A stretch of 38,427 nt of DNA from Alteromonadaceae bacterium UBA2620. GTDB lineage: Bacteria > Pseudomonadota > Gammaproteobacteria > Enterobacterales > Alteromonadaceae. Positions 8,318-15,999 of the stretch are shown here, one piece after another. The stretch covers positions 1 through 38,427 of the forward strand of contig DDJQ01000082.1 of the NCBI GenBank assembly GCA_002339125.1, in the 5' to 3' direction. The notes under the pieces are model-generated. The model made no database searches and was not told the DNA's origin. It saw only the letters and a list, made by a program, of their open reading frames with translations. Each line of letters begins with the position of its first letter. Position 1 is the first letter of the stretch. The translations under genes were made by a program, and so were the position numbers.

Positions 8318-9730
8318 CTATCGCCCTTTACCAAATAAAACGACTTCCACAGTGCGGATTAAAATTAGAATATCCAACAACAAGCTTTGATGCTTAACGT
8401 AGTAAAGATCAAATTTAAGTTTTTCCATTGAGTCTTCAACTGACGCACCGTAGGGATAATTAAGTTGCGCCCAACCGGCTAGCCCTGGTTTCACATTGTG
8501 CCGCTGGTTGTAATATGGCACTTCTTTTACCAGTTGCTCGACAAACTCGGGGCGCTCCGGGCGCGGCCCGATAAAAGACATTTCACCTTTGAACACATTG
8601 ATAAGCTGAGGAAGTTCATCAACGCGGTATTTACGAATAAAATTACCAATTCGGGTGACCCGATTATCATTTTTAGAGGCCCACTTAGCACCGTCTTTCT
8701 CTGCGTCAGGACGCATACTCCTGAATTTTATTATTTTAAATAATTTGCCGTTATGCCCTACCCGTTCTTGTTTATAAAACACCGAGGTTTTGGTTCTTCT
8801 GCCATCATCGAGATAGATAATCAATGCGGTAATTAACATGAAGGGCCAGGCGAAAAAGAGGACAAATAAAGCCAATATCGCGTTCAGAGAATAATCCAAG
8901 GCGTCTCTGAGATAATTTTGTGAATTGAAACCGTTAGAATAAATCACCCAGCTTGGGTACATAAGGTTAACAGCAACCTGACCAGTCTCCCGCTCCATAA
9001 AGTCTAACAAATCTGTAACTTCAACCCCTCTCAATCGACAATCGAACAGAATATCGATAGGTAGAGTTCCACGGCGTTGATCGCAAGCGATGACGATTTC
9101 TTCAATATCATTCTCAACTAAAAAAGTTCGTAAGCTTTCGTCTACCTTGACATGGACAATTTTTTCGATTTTTATACCGTCTTCCCTGTTGTCGCCTGGC
9201 ACAGGAACAAATCCCAAAAGTTCAAAACCAAGCCTGTCAACATCGCGGCGCATGCGTTTTTCAATAATAGAAGCTCTTTCACCTGCACCTAATACTACCA
9301 GACGTACTCTACCCAACCCCAATAGCCCCAAGCGATTGGTGAAATACCTAAAAAAAACCAGCGCGACAATATTAAGAGAAATAGCTGTCGGCAGGTAATA
9401 AGAGTGCATATCCAGGGAGCGAAACAGCGTCCCGGTTAAAATTTCAACAATAAAGTATGTAAGGCCTAAGCTCACAAATATTCTGCGAATTATACCTCTG
9501 AACGTTTCTCGAAGCTTTGCTTCATACAATCCAACAGACAGAGAACAAAGCAGTATGCATAGAGTGATGAGAAATATATTAATGGTGAGTTTTTCAATAT
9601 CAGGTTCAGCGATAAAATTTAGCTGAATCAGCAGAAAACTTGTAATATACCCAACATATGAGACCAGTAAAGCTTCCGTGATTACCAGCGCATTTGAGCG
9701 CTTATTTTGTCTGTTCTTTGCAACTGCCAT
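8318..9730 (-). CDS. Polyprenyl-phosphate sugar phosphotransferase (XrtA-locus type)
   Basis: A 470-residue initiating transferase of the WbaP/EpsB kind. It has four or five N-terminal membrane helices (17-130), a nucleotide-binding-like CoA-binding domain with VVLGAGERA at 145-153, a further helix near 280-305, and a bacterial sugar transferase domain with KFRSM (335-339), DELPQ (371-375), GPRPERP (388-394) and KPGLAGWAQ (414-422). It transfers a sugar-1-phosphate to undecaprenyl phosphate, the first step of repeat-unit assembly. It is the first gene of the minus-strand operon and is divergent from the export genes across 187 bp. The length and domain order fit the PEP-CTERM-associated subfamily (TIGR03013 from memory). 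The sugar is not predictable. Confidence 0.93.
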   Translation of the reverse strand: MAVAKNRQNKRSNALVITEALLVSYVGYITSFLLIQLNFIAEPDIEKLTINIFLITLCILLCSLSVGLYEAKLRETFRGIIRRIFVSLGLTYFIVEILTGTLFRSLDMHSYYLPTAISLNIVALVFFRYFTNRLGLLGLGRVRLVVLGAGERASIIEKRMRRDVDRLGFELLGFVPVPGDNREDGIKIEKIVHVKVDESLRTFLVENDIEEIVIACDQRRGTLPIDILFDCRLRGVEVTDLLDFMERETGQVAVNLMYPSWVIYSNGFNSQNYLRDALDYSLNAILALFVLFFAWPFMLITALIIYLDDGRRTKTSVFYKQERVGHNGKLFKIIKFRSMRPDAEKDGAKWASKNDNRVTRIGNFIRKYRVDELPQLINVFKGEMSFIGPRPERPEFVEQLVKEVPYYNQRHNVKPGLAGWAQLNYPYGASVEDSMEKLKFDLYYVKHQSLLLDILILIRTVEVVLFGKGR

Positions 9731-9783
9731 ATTGTAATTCTTGCCGAAGATCCTGCTATGGTTGATTATGATAGGATATTTCT

Positions 9784-9796
9784 TATCTATGAGATA
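9784..9796. promoter_or_regulatory. Small inverted repeat in the divergent exopolysaccharide promoter region
   Basis: TATCT-ATG-AGATA is a 5-bp-arm inverted repeat in the middle of the 187-bp region shared by the two divergent exopolysaccharide operons. Its position would allow one regulator to control both sides. The arms are short and AT-rich, so chance is a real possibility. I found no clear sigma-54 type GG-N10-GC element here. Confidence 0.25.
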
Positions 9797-9849
9797 GACT
9801 AGATTACCATCAAAGTTGCATTTTAATACAGTTTTATCGGAAATCAGCC

Positions 9850-9879
9850 TTGTCTAGACTTTACCTTGTAAGATATAGT
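9850..9879 (+). promoter_or_regulatory. Candidate sigma-70 promoter for the export operon
   Basis: TTGTCT (9850-9855) and TATAGT (9874-9879, five of six matches to TATAAT) are separated by 18 bp and lie about 40 bp before the export lipoprotein start. This is the best plus-strand promoter match in the intergenic region. Confidence 0.45.
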
Positions 9880-9917
9880 TTTCGCGGCTAATGCTTGTCG
9901 CAGTAAGGGAAAATATA

Positions 9918-10541
9918 ATGAACAAAATTAAGTATTTGAGTACGTTATGCATAGTGATGTTTTGGATGACCGGATGTCAAACTAACAAGCTACCGGAAGC
10001 AACGACAAGAGCATCGCTTACAACGGATGTGAACCAGTATCAGTACTTAATAGGCCCAGGCGATAACTTAACCATCTTTGTTTGGCGAAATCCTGAAATT
10101 TCAGGCAGCTTCCTGGTAAGACCAGATGGCAAAGTAACTACTGCACTGGTAGAAGATATAGATGTATCAGGTAAAACCCCCACCGCACTAGCCAGAGAAA
10201 TAGAAGAAGCGCTTTCAAAATATATTAATAACCCAAGAGTAACTGTAAGTGTAACAGGCTTTCAAGGGCCATTAAGTGAGCAAGTACGAGTTATTGGGGA
10301 AGCAACCAATCCCAAAGCTGTTAATTACACAGAACACATGACATTGCTTGATTTAATGATCGCCGTGGGTGGCTTAACGGAGTTTGCTGACGGGGATAAT
10401 GCAAAACTTATTCGCGTTGTCGATGGACGAAAGCAATCTTTCGAAATCAATATCGACGAATTAATAAGAGAAGGCGATATTTCTGAAAATGTTGATATGC
10501 TTCCTGGTGATATAGTGATTATTCCGGAAGCCTGGTATTAA
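9918..10541 (+). CDS. Exopolysaccharide export lipoprotein (Wza-type, XrtA locus)
   Basis: This 207-residue protein begins with a lipoprotein signal ending in WMTGC (Cys20 acylated). It continues with the Poly_export domain (YLIGPGDNLTIFVWRNPEISG, then VRPDGKVTTALVEDIDVSGKT) and an SLBB-like domain (VRVIGEATNPKAVNYTEHMTLLDLMIAVGGLTEFAD). Such proteins form the outer-membrane export channel or its periplasmic ring. An upstream in-frame start at 9891 is less likely: ATG 9918 has TAAGGGA at 9904-9910, and only this start puts the signal peptide at the N-terminus. It is shorter than Wza (about 380), as expected for the PEP-CTERM-locus subfamily. It heads the plus-strand export operon. Confidence 0.92.
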   Translation: MNKIKYLSTLCIVMFWMTGCQTNKLPEATTRASLTTDVNQYQYLIGPGDNLTIFVWRNPEISGSFLVRPDGKVTTALVEDIDVSGKTPTALAREIEEALSKYINNPRVTVSVTGFQGPLSEQVRVIGEATNPKAVNYTEHMTLLDLMIAVGGLTEFADGDNAKLIRVVDGRKQSFEINIDELIREGDISENVDMLPGDIVIIPEAWY

Positions 10542-10571
10542 GCTATTAGCAAATTAGGATAGTAGTATTTT

Positions 10572-12140
10572 ATGCAGGATTTTCAGCAACTTCTCAACCA
10601 AATACTGGATTACGTTAAAGGTATTTGGATAAAGAAACGCTATGTCATTATTAGTTCTTGGTTAATATGTCCGGTAGGGTTTTTGTATGTTGCAACGCTA
10701 CCGGACACTTATGAGTCCAAAGCAGTAGTATTTGTAGACACGCGTTCTGTTCTTCAGCCACTGTTAAGAGGTCTTGCGATCCAGACAGACCCTGAGCAAG
10801 AAATTCAAATGATGGCCAAAACGTTACTCAGCCGAAGTAATGTCGAAAAAATTGCTAGGGAAAGTGATCTTGATTTAGCCACAGAAACCACAAGTCAATT
10901 TGATTCACTGGTATCGTCTCTAAGCAAAAGTATAAATCTAAATTCTACTGGTAGAGATAATATCTACACTATTTCTTACAGCAATAAATCGCCGGATGTT
11001 GCTCAAAAAGTTGTGCAGGAAACTCTCGATCTATTTGTAGAAGGTGCTCTAGGTAATAACCGTAAAGATACAGATACTGCAGGACGCTTTTTAGATGAGC
11101 AAATTGCTGAATATGAAAATCGGTTATCTGAAGCAGAACAACGTTTAGCGGACTTCAAACGCCAGTATAATGACATCCTGCCTTTGCAAGGATCATATTA
11201 TTCTACTCTACAAAGCCTTAACTCAGAATTAGATGAAACTCAGCTACAAGTCAAACAAATCGACCGTCAAATTGAGTCGATGAAAAATCAGCTAAACTCT
11301 GTAAAAACAGCCGACGGATTTGGGGTTACAAATAACGACCAACCCGTTTTAAAAACCCGATATGATGACCGAATTAAGGCTCTCGAAGAAGAACTGGATC
11401 GACTGTTACTTAGATTCACTGAATTACATCCAGACGTTCAGGAAACCAAAGCTCTGTTAGGTTCTTTAGAAGATGCCCGCAAAAAGGAAATTGATGCTTT
11501 TGTAAACCAGATTGATAACGATGGAAATGCCCCCGTTAGCGGCCTGAACATGGAAATTAAGCTTGAAGTAAGTCGTCTGGAAAGCTCCAAAGCATCTTTG
11601 AAAGTTAAAGAACAGGATATTGTAGCGAAGATAAAAGATTTAGAATCTAAAATAGATTTGGTACCACAAATTGAAGCCGAATCTACAGCGCTTAACCGTG
11701 ATTATGGTATTACAAAGAGTAAGTATGAAGAAATATTAAGCAGAAAAGAAGCGGCTAATTTATCACGTAGTGCTGATGTTTCTTCTGAGGATCTTCAATT
11801 CAGAATAATTGAGCCGCCGTTATTACCCAAAACACCTTCTGGCCCCAATAGACTGTTATATTACACCGGCGTTTTAGTTATTGGTTTTGGTACAGGAATC
11901 GGGATAGCCTTTTTACTAAGTCAGTTATCGCCAGTGTTGGTACGTCCAAAGCAACTGTTGACTCTTACAGACTATCCTATCTGGGGAACAGTGAGTCACT
12001 TTGATAAAAAAGCGATTAAAACCCGAAACCGTAAGCGTTTAGCCATCTTTATGGTATCGACCGGAGCAATTTTAACTCTTTATATTGGCCTGATTGGAGC
12101 CGAAATGATGGGTATCAAGGTGACGGGAGTATTCTCCTAA
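10572..12140 (+). CDS. Polysaccharide chain-length determinant (Wzz/PCP type, XrtA locus)
   Basis: A 522-residue polysaccharide co-polymerase. A membrane helix near 24-43 is followed by the Wzz signature (LPDTYESKAVVFVDTRSVLQPLLRGL). A long periplasmic part is predicted as coiled coil, about 170-400 (for example YENRLSEAEQRLADFKRQYND). Near residue 415 comes a proline-rich PLLPKTPSGPNR, then two C-terminal helices (about 425-450 and 490-510). No kinase domain is present; that activity is in the next gene, whose start overlaps this stop by one base (TAATG). It controls polymer length together with the export lipoprotein and kinase. Confidence 0.93.
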   Translation: MQDFQQLLNQILDYVKGIWIKKRYVIISSWLICPVGFLYVATLPDTYESKAVVFVDTRSVLQPLLRGLAIQTDPEQEIQMMAKTLLSRSNVEKIARESDLDLATETTSQFDSLVSSLSKSINLNSTGRDNIYTISYSNKSPDVAQKVVQETLDLFVEGALGNNRKDTDTAGRFLDEQIAEYENRLSEAEQRLADFKRQYNDILPLQGSYYSTLQSLNSELDETQLQVKQIDRQIESMKNQLNSVKTADGFGVTNNDQPVLKTRYDDRIKALEEELDRLLLRFTELHPDVQETKALLGSLEDARKKEIDAFVNQIDNDGNAPVSGLNMEIKLEVSRLESSKASLKVKEQDIVAKIKDLESKIDLVPQIEAESTALNRDYGITKSKYEEILSRKEAANLSRSADVSSEDLQFRIIEPPLLPKTPSGPNRLLYYTGVLVIGFGTGIGIAFLLSQLSPVLVRPKQLLTLTDYPIWGTVSHFDKKAIKTRNRKRLAIFMVSTGAILTLYIGLIGAEMMGIKVTGVFS

Positions 12141-13048
12141 TGAAAAATACGATTGAAAAGGCGTTACAAAAGAAACGTGAACAAGAGAAAAATGACAAAA
12201 CAAGTTCTCATCAGGCCTTAGTTACAAACAACAAGTCTCAAGATGCCTTAACTGAACCATCTCCCAGTTGTGAGCCTGTAGTAAGTAACGGGCATTTTGA
12301 AAAAGAAACATTTGAACTTGATTTAGTTCGATTGGAAGAAAAAGGTCATATTTCACTCACAGGCTCTCGAACACTAATCAATGAAGAATTCCGGGAAATT
12401 AAACGTAAATTAATTAGCAATGCGTTCGGCCCTTTATCCAAAACATTAAATAATAGCAACATCATAATGGTTACCAGTGGCCGCCCATCTGAAGGTAAGA
12501 CATTCACTGCTACTAACCTAGCCCTGAGTATTGCATCAGAGCAGGATAAAACCGTTCTTTTGGTAGATGCAGATGTATTAAAGCCAAATGTTCTCAATAC
12601 TTTAGGTCTTAAAAGCAAACCGGGACTAATGGAATACTTAACAGGTGACGTTGCTGATATTGCTGAGGTTCTCTATCCTTCTAACGTAGATAAATTAAAA
12701 ATTGTTCCAGCGGGCAAATCACATTATCTCAGTACTGAGCTGTTAGCCAGCCAAAAGATGCTTGAAACCATCGATGAATTTTCTAATCGATATCCTGACC
12801 GTATTGTCATCATTGATTCTCCTCCAATTATTGGGATAACAGAAACTGCTATACTGGCTAACTTTGCGGGCCAAGCGGTAGTGGTAGTAGAAGAAGGGAA
12901 AGCCAAACTCAACGATGTTAAAAATTGTATCGATCGGCTAAACCCTCAAATGGCGATTGGCTTTGTCGTTAATAAGTCAGTTCATACCGATGAGGATGGC
13001 ACAGGATATTATGGATATTATGGATATGCCAAAGATGAAAGGAACTGA
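12140..13048 (+). CDS. Tyrosine autokinase (BY-kinase, XrtA locus)
   Basis: A 302-residue cytoplasmic bacterial tyrosine kinase. It has Walker A SGRPSEGKT (113-121), Walker A' VLLVDADVLKP (139-149) and Walker B VIIDSPP (223-229), together with the EEFREIKRKL segment (82-91) that matches the oligomerising helix of CpsD/Wzc kinases. The C-terminus has five tyrosines at 290, 291, 293, 294 and 296, the usual autophosphorylation cluster, here encoded by a 9-bp tandem repeat. The partner activator is the chain-length protein encoded just upstream. The phosphorylation cycle would regulate polymer length and export. The gene end overlaps the start of the outer-membrane barrel gene. Confidence 0.93.
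   Translation: MKNTIEKALQKKREQEKNDKTSSHQALVTNNKSQDALTEPSPSCEPVVSNGHFEKETFELDLVRLEEKGHISLTGSRTLINEEFREIKRKLISNAFGPLSKTLNNSNIIMVTSGRPSEGKTFTATNLALSIASEQDKTVLLVDADVLKPNVLNTLGLKSKPGLMEYLTGDVADIAEVLYPSNVDKLKIVPAGKSHYLSTELLASQKMLETIDEFSNRYPDRIVIIDSPPIIGITETAILANFAGQAVVVVEEGKAKLNDVKNCIDRLNPQMAIGFVVNKSVHTDEDGTGYYGYYGYAKDERN
13004..13027 (+). repeat. 9-bp tandem repeat encoding the kinase tyrosine tail
   Basis: GGATATTAT occurs twice in tandem (13004-13012, 13013-13021), followed by a partial third unit GGATAT (13022-13027). Each unit codes Gly-Tyr-Tyr in the kinase frame. Because the unit is 9 bp, copy-number slippage would change the number of phosphorylatable tyrosines without changing frame. The start codon of the next gene lies at the repeat end. 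Confidence 0.85.
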
Positions 13049-14708
13049 GACTAAAAAAGGATATGAGATAACGCCAGAGTATTTTCTAGTAATTGCTCTA
13101 CTCTCAGGCTCTCAGGTGTATGCGGCTGACATAGAACTCGATGCATCTCTTAGTACAGAAGGCATCGCGCAGAACGTCAAGCGGAACAACGATACTGACT
13201 TGTCGCTACAAACGATAACAGTAACGCCTCAATTATCAGCAACTCTTCAAGGTAGAAAAGTTGCTGCCAATATTTCAGCTTCACACACTTACTTGAAACG
13301 TGATAGTGATGCACTTTCACAGGAAAATAATTACTCAAATTACCAAGCAAAGGCTTCTTATTCTGCGATCGAAAGACTCCTAAATTTCACTGCAGCCAGC
13401 TCTTTGTCCTACAGGCCACCTAATAGCGGAAGTCTTATAAGCGCCGATTTCATTTCGAACTCCGACGATTTAGCCAAGGTGAAAAATAATTCTGTTGGAG
13501 TAGATATTCAAGCAACAGAGGGGGATATTATTTCCACACTGTTTAATGCTCAGTATTCGAAAGTTGACATTGAGCAAAATGAAAATGCGACAAATTCAGG
13601 TTTTGACTCAGACAATATTTCTTCCTCCCTACAGTTACAGAACGGCGATGAGACTAATATTTTATTCTGGCGAGGAAATGTAAATTATCAGAATACGAAA
13701 AGAGATAACGAATCCTATGGTGACTTTGAAAGTATCAATAGTTCACTAAATATTGACGCAATGCTTACGAATTGGGTTGGATTAAGACTCTCTGCAGCTA
13801 GTGAAAAATATGATACATCAAGTGTTACTTCAGCATTCTCTAACACCCGCCGTTTTGACTCTTATGGGATCGGTATCACTTTAAAACAAAGTGAAGTAAG
13901 GCGCTTGAGCATTACCTGGAATGACTCTAGTTCCAGTGACGATAATGATGAAAGTGATGATAGCCAACAATTTCTGGGAGCTGACCTGCTGTGGTCGTTA
14001 TCTAATAGAACCAGCATCAGCGCACAGTTTAGTCGCCGCTTTTATGGTAGAAGCGCTAACGCTGATATTAGCTACAACAGCAAGTATTTGAGAAGCTCCG
14101 TTCAGTATACGGAAAGTGTTACAAATACTTCCCGACTGTTAGCTAATTCAGAAAGTTTGGGCGTATTCGTATGTCCTGTGGGTGTATTTGATATAGCTGA
14201 GTGTCAGCAACCTGATACCCTGGAGTACACACCTGATGCGAGCGAGTCCTTAGTTCAGTTTAGTGAGAATGTATTTGAACTCGACGACAATATTATTTTA
14301 CGTAAAGCATTGAATGGCACCGTTGGGTATAGTTTTTCTAAAGTAAATGTCAGTCTGAACCTTCGTAGTGCAGAAGACACCTATATTGATGATGACAGGG
14401 TCAGAGAGTCGGATTCAGCTAATTTGACAACGAGTTACTCATTATCCCGGAAAACCAACTTAGAAGCTTCTCTTAAATATCTTAAAGTGAAAGATGACCT
14501 TGCGGTAACCGATGGCAGCTCAACAATTCAAGAGTCCAACACGAAGTCAGCATCATTAACCGCAAAACACGCTCTGGGGCAGTATTTTGATACATCTCTC
14601 AGTTTTTCTTATTTAAAGCGAGAAGGTAACTCTCAGATAGGTAGTATCTTCGGCAATGATTACAGTGAAAGAAAAATCACTGTTGGGCTGACTTACCGAT
14701 ATAAATAA
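13026..14708 (+). CDS. XrtA-locus outer-membrane beta-barrel protein
   Basis: The mature protein is about 525 residues of alternating polar/hydrophobic strands, ending in a barrel-type terminal strand (KITVGLTYRYK). It resembles the PEP-CTERM-system-associated barrel family (TIGR03016 from memory). The N-terminus has a signal peptide: a hydrophobic stretch after YFLVIALLSG with cleavage likely after VYA. I placed the start at ATG 13026; ATG 13035 is equally possible, and both overlap the kinase gene's end. Upstream in-frame starts lie deep in the kinase gene and would bury the signal peptide. It probably forms part of the export route or a surface assembly site; its exact function is not known to me. 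Confidence 0.82.
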   Translation: MPKMKGTETKKGYEITPEYFLVIALLSGSQVYAADIELDASLSTEGIAQNVKRNNDTDLSLQTITVTPQLSATLQGRKVAANISASHTYLKRDSDALSQENNYSNYQAKASYSAIERLLNFTAASSLSYRPPNSGSLISADFISNSDDLAKVKNNSVGVDIQATEGDIISTLFNAQYSKVDIEQNENATNSGFDSDNISSSLQLQNGDETNILFWRGNVNYQNTKRDNESYGDFESINSSLNIDAMLTNWVGLRLSAASEKYDTSSVTSAFSNTRRFDSYGIGITLKQSEVRRLSITWNDSSSSDDNDESDDSQQFLGADLLWSLSNRTSISAQFSRRFYGRSANADISYNSKYLRSSVQYTESVTNTSRLLANSESLGVFVCPVGVFDIAECQQPDTLEYTPDASESLVQFSENVFELDDNIILRKALNGTVGYSFSKVNVSLNLRSAEDTYIDDDRVRESDSANLTTSYSLSRKTNLEASLKYLKVKDDLAVTDGSSTIQESNTKSASLTAKHALGQYFDTSLSFSYLKREGNSQIGSIFGNDYSERKITVGLTYRYK

Positions 14709-14715
14709 GAAAAGC

Positions 14716-14740
14716 GCTAAAGTTTAGTTTTAGCCCTTTT
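14716..14740 (+). terminator. Weak candidate terminator after the export operon
   Basis: GCTAAA (14716-14721) and TTTAGC (14729-14734) can form a 6-bp stem with a 7-base loop, followed by CCTTTT. The stem is short and AT-rich. It lies between two convergent genes, where a terminator would be expected. Confidence 0.4.
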
Positions 14741-14801
14741 CAATTTACAAATTTTGAAATTCGACTACGGGCTTGCCCAGCAACTGGACTGATGGACAAA
14801 A

Positions 14802-15890
14802 TCATTCTTTATCATCTTCCTTGAGTCTCACATAAGCCCGATACTTCTTTTTTAACAGCTTATCGATATATTGAGTGAGTTTTATTTTATGCTTAATGGC
14901 ATCATCCAAAGCATCCACAAGCTCGCCTAACATAGCTTTATAATACTCTGCATCCTGCACTTCATTACCATTGGGGGTAATTAAGCGTGAGCGAGAAATA
15001 TCCTCTGCATCCAAAGAGCCTGTAACATTTTCAGAGACAACATCTTTTTCAGTATTTTGGGCAGTAGAGTTGTCGGGAACAAAAAGCTCTTCCTTCACTT
15101 CACCAATAACAGACTTAACCGCAGACTCATCCAATACCTCCAGTTCCTCAAGAAAGCCAAACAATAAAATTCTATCGAGCAACGTATTTATCTTTCTTGG
15201 GATACCCCTGGTAAATTTAAATACGAGTTCATAAGCCTTTTCAGAAAACAGTTGCGTTCGGTTCCAACCTGCATGGTGTAAACGATATTCTATATACTTT
15301 TGAGTCTCTTCCGGCGTTAACGGCGCTAAATGGCAGGACGCCACAATCCGCTGGCGAAACTGCTCCATATTGGGCGCCCGCAGTATCGGCTGAAGTTCTT
15401 CCTGCCCTAATAGAAAGCTCTGTAGTAATGGCTTTCCGGCTTGCTGGAAATTCGACAACATCCGTAATTCTTCGATGGTTTCCAGCGGCAGATTCTGAGC
15501 CTCGTCCACCAACAGCAGAGCGCGACGGCCCTGGGCACTGAGAGCAAACAGGTAGCCTTCCAAATCTTTGAGAATGTCAGCTTTGGTTTTACCCGCCACA
15601 TCGATTTCAAATTTAGCGGCGACCATTTTTACCAGCTCATCCGGCGAGAGTTTGGGCGTGACAATTTGGGCCGCTACAATGTCGTCTTCGATATCTGCCA
15701 GCAAGCTGTTTGCGATGGTGGTTTTACCGGTGCCAATATCACCCGTGATTACAATAAAGCCTTCAGCCTGAGATAATCCATACTGTAAATAAGACATCGC
15801 ACGCTTGTGCCATTTACTGGCAAAGAAAAACGCGGGGTCCGGGGTCAACTGAAAAGGCTTGGAGTTAAGTCCGTAATAACTTTCGTACAT
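14802..15890 (-). CDS. XrtA-locus AAA ATPase (ExeA-like)
   Basis: The 362-residue protein opens with MYESYYGLNSKPFQLTPDP, the hallmark of ExeA/GspA-type ATPases. It has Walker A GDIGTGKT (50-57) and Walker B ALLLVDEAQ (124-132), followed by a sensor region (QRIVASCHLAPLTPEE) and a C-terminal tail of low complexity ending in a Lys-rich stretch. The PEP-CTERM-locus subfamily (TIGR03015 from memory) is normally encoded next to the barrel and export genes. Here it is convergent with them, separated by 93 bp, and has its own promoter side facing hldE. It probably couples ATP hydrolysis to assembly of the export machinery, but this is unproven. Confidence 0.9.
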   Translation of the reverse strand: MYESYYGLNSKPFQLTPDPAFFFASKWHKRAMSYLQYGLSQAEGFIVITGDIGTGKTTIANSLLADIEDDIVAAQIVTPKLSPDELVKMVAAKFEIDVAGKTKADILKDLEGYLFALSAQGRRALLLVDEAQNLPLETIEELRMLSNFQQAGKPLLQSFLLGQEELQPILRAPNMEQFRQRIVASCHLAPLTPEETQKYIEYRLHHAGWNRTQLFSEKAYELVFKFTRGIPRKINTLLDRILLFGFLEELEVLDESAVKSVIGEVKEELFVPDNSTAQNTEKDVVSENVTGSLDAEDISRSRLITPNGNEVQDAEYYKAMLGELVDALDDAIKHKIKLTQYIDKLLKKKYRAYVRLKEDDKE

Positions 15891-15999
15891 GTTATGCTTC
15901 TACCGCTGTTATTGCGTCCCGCGCCTTATGCGCTCAACGCGATTTCCTTTAACTTATCCTAAAGCGCCAAAGTGTGCATTAAATCAACACTCAAAAACG

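Noticed and set aside
12957..13025. Longer start for the outer-membrane barrel protein at 12957
   Set aside because: It lies within the kinase gene, has no ribosome site and would place the signal peptide about 42 residues inside the protein.
239..15890. PEP-CTERM substrate protein hidden in the locus
   Set aside because: No protein in the window ends with a PEP motif, hydrophobic helix and basic tail; the C-terminal helix of the 278-residue protein ends in YEVKQD and has no PEP motif.
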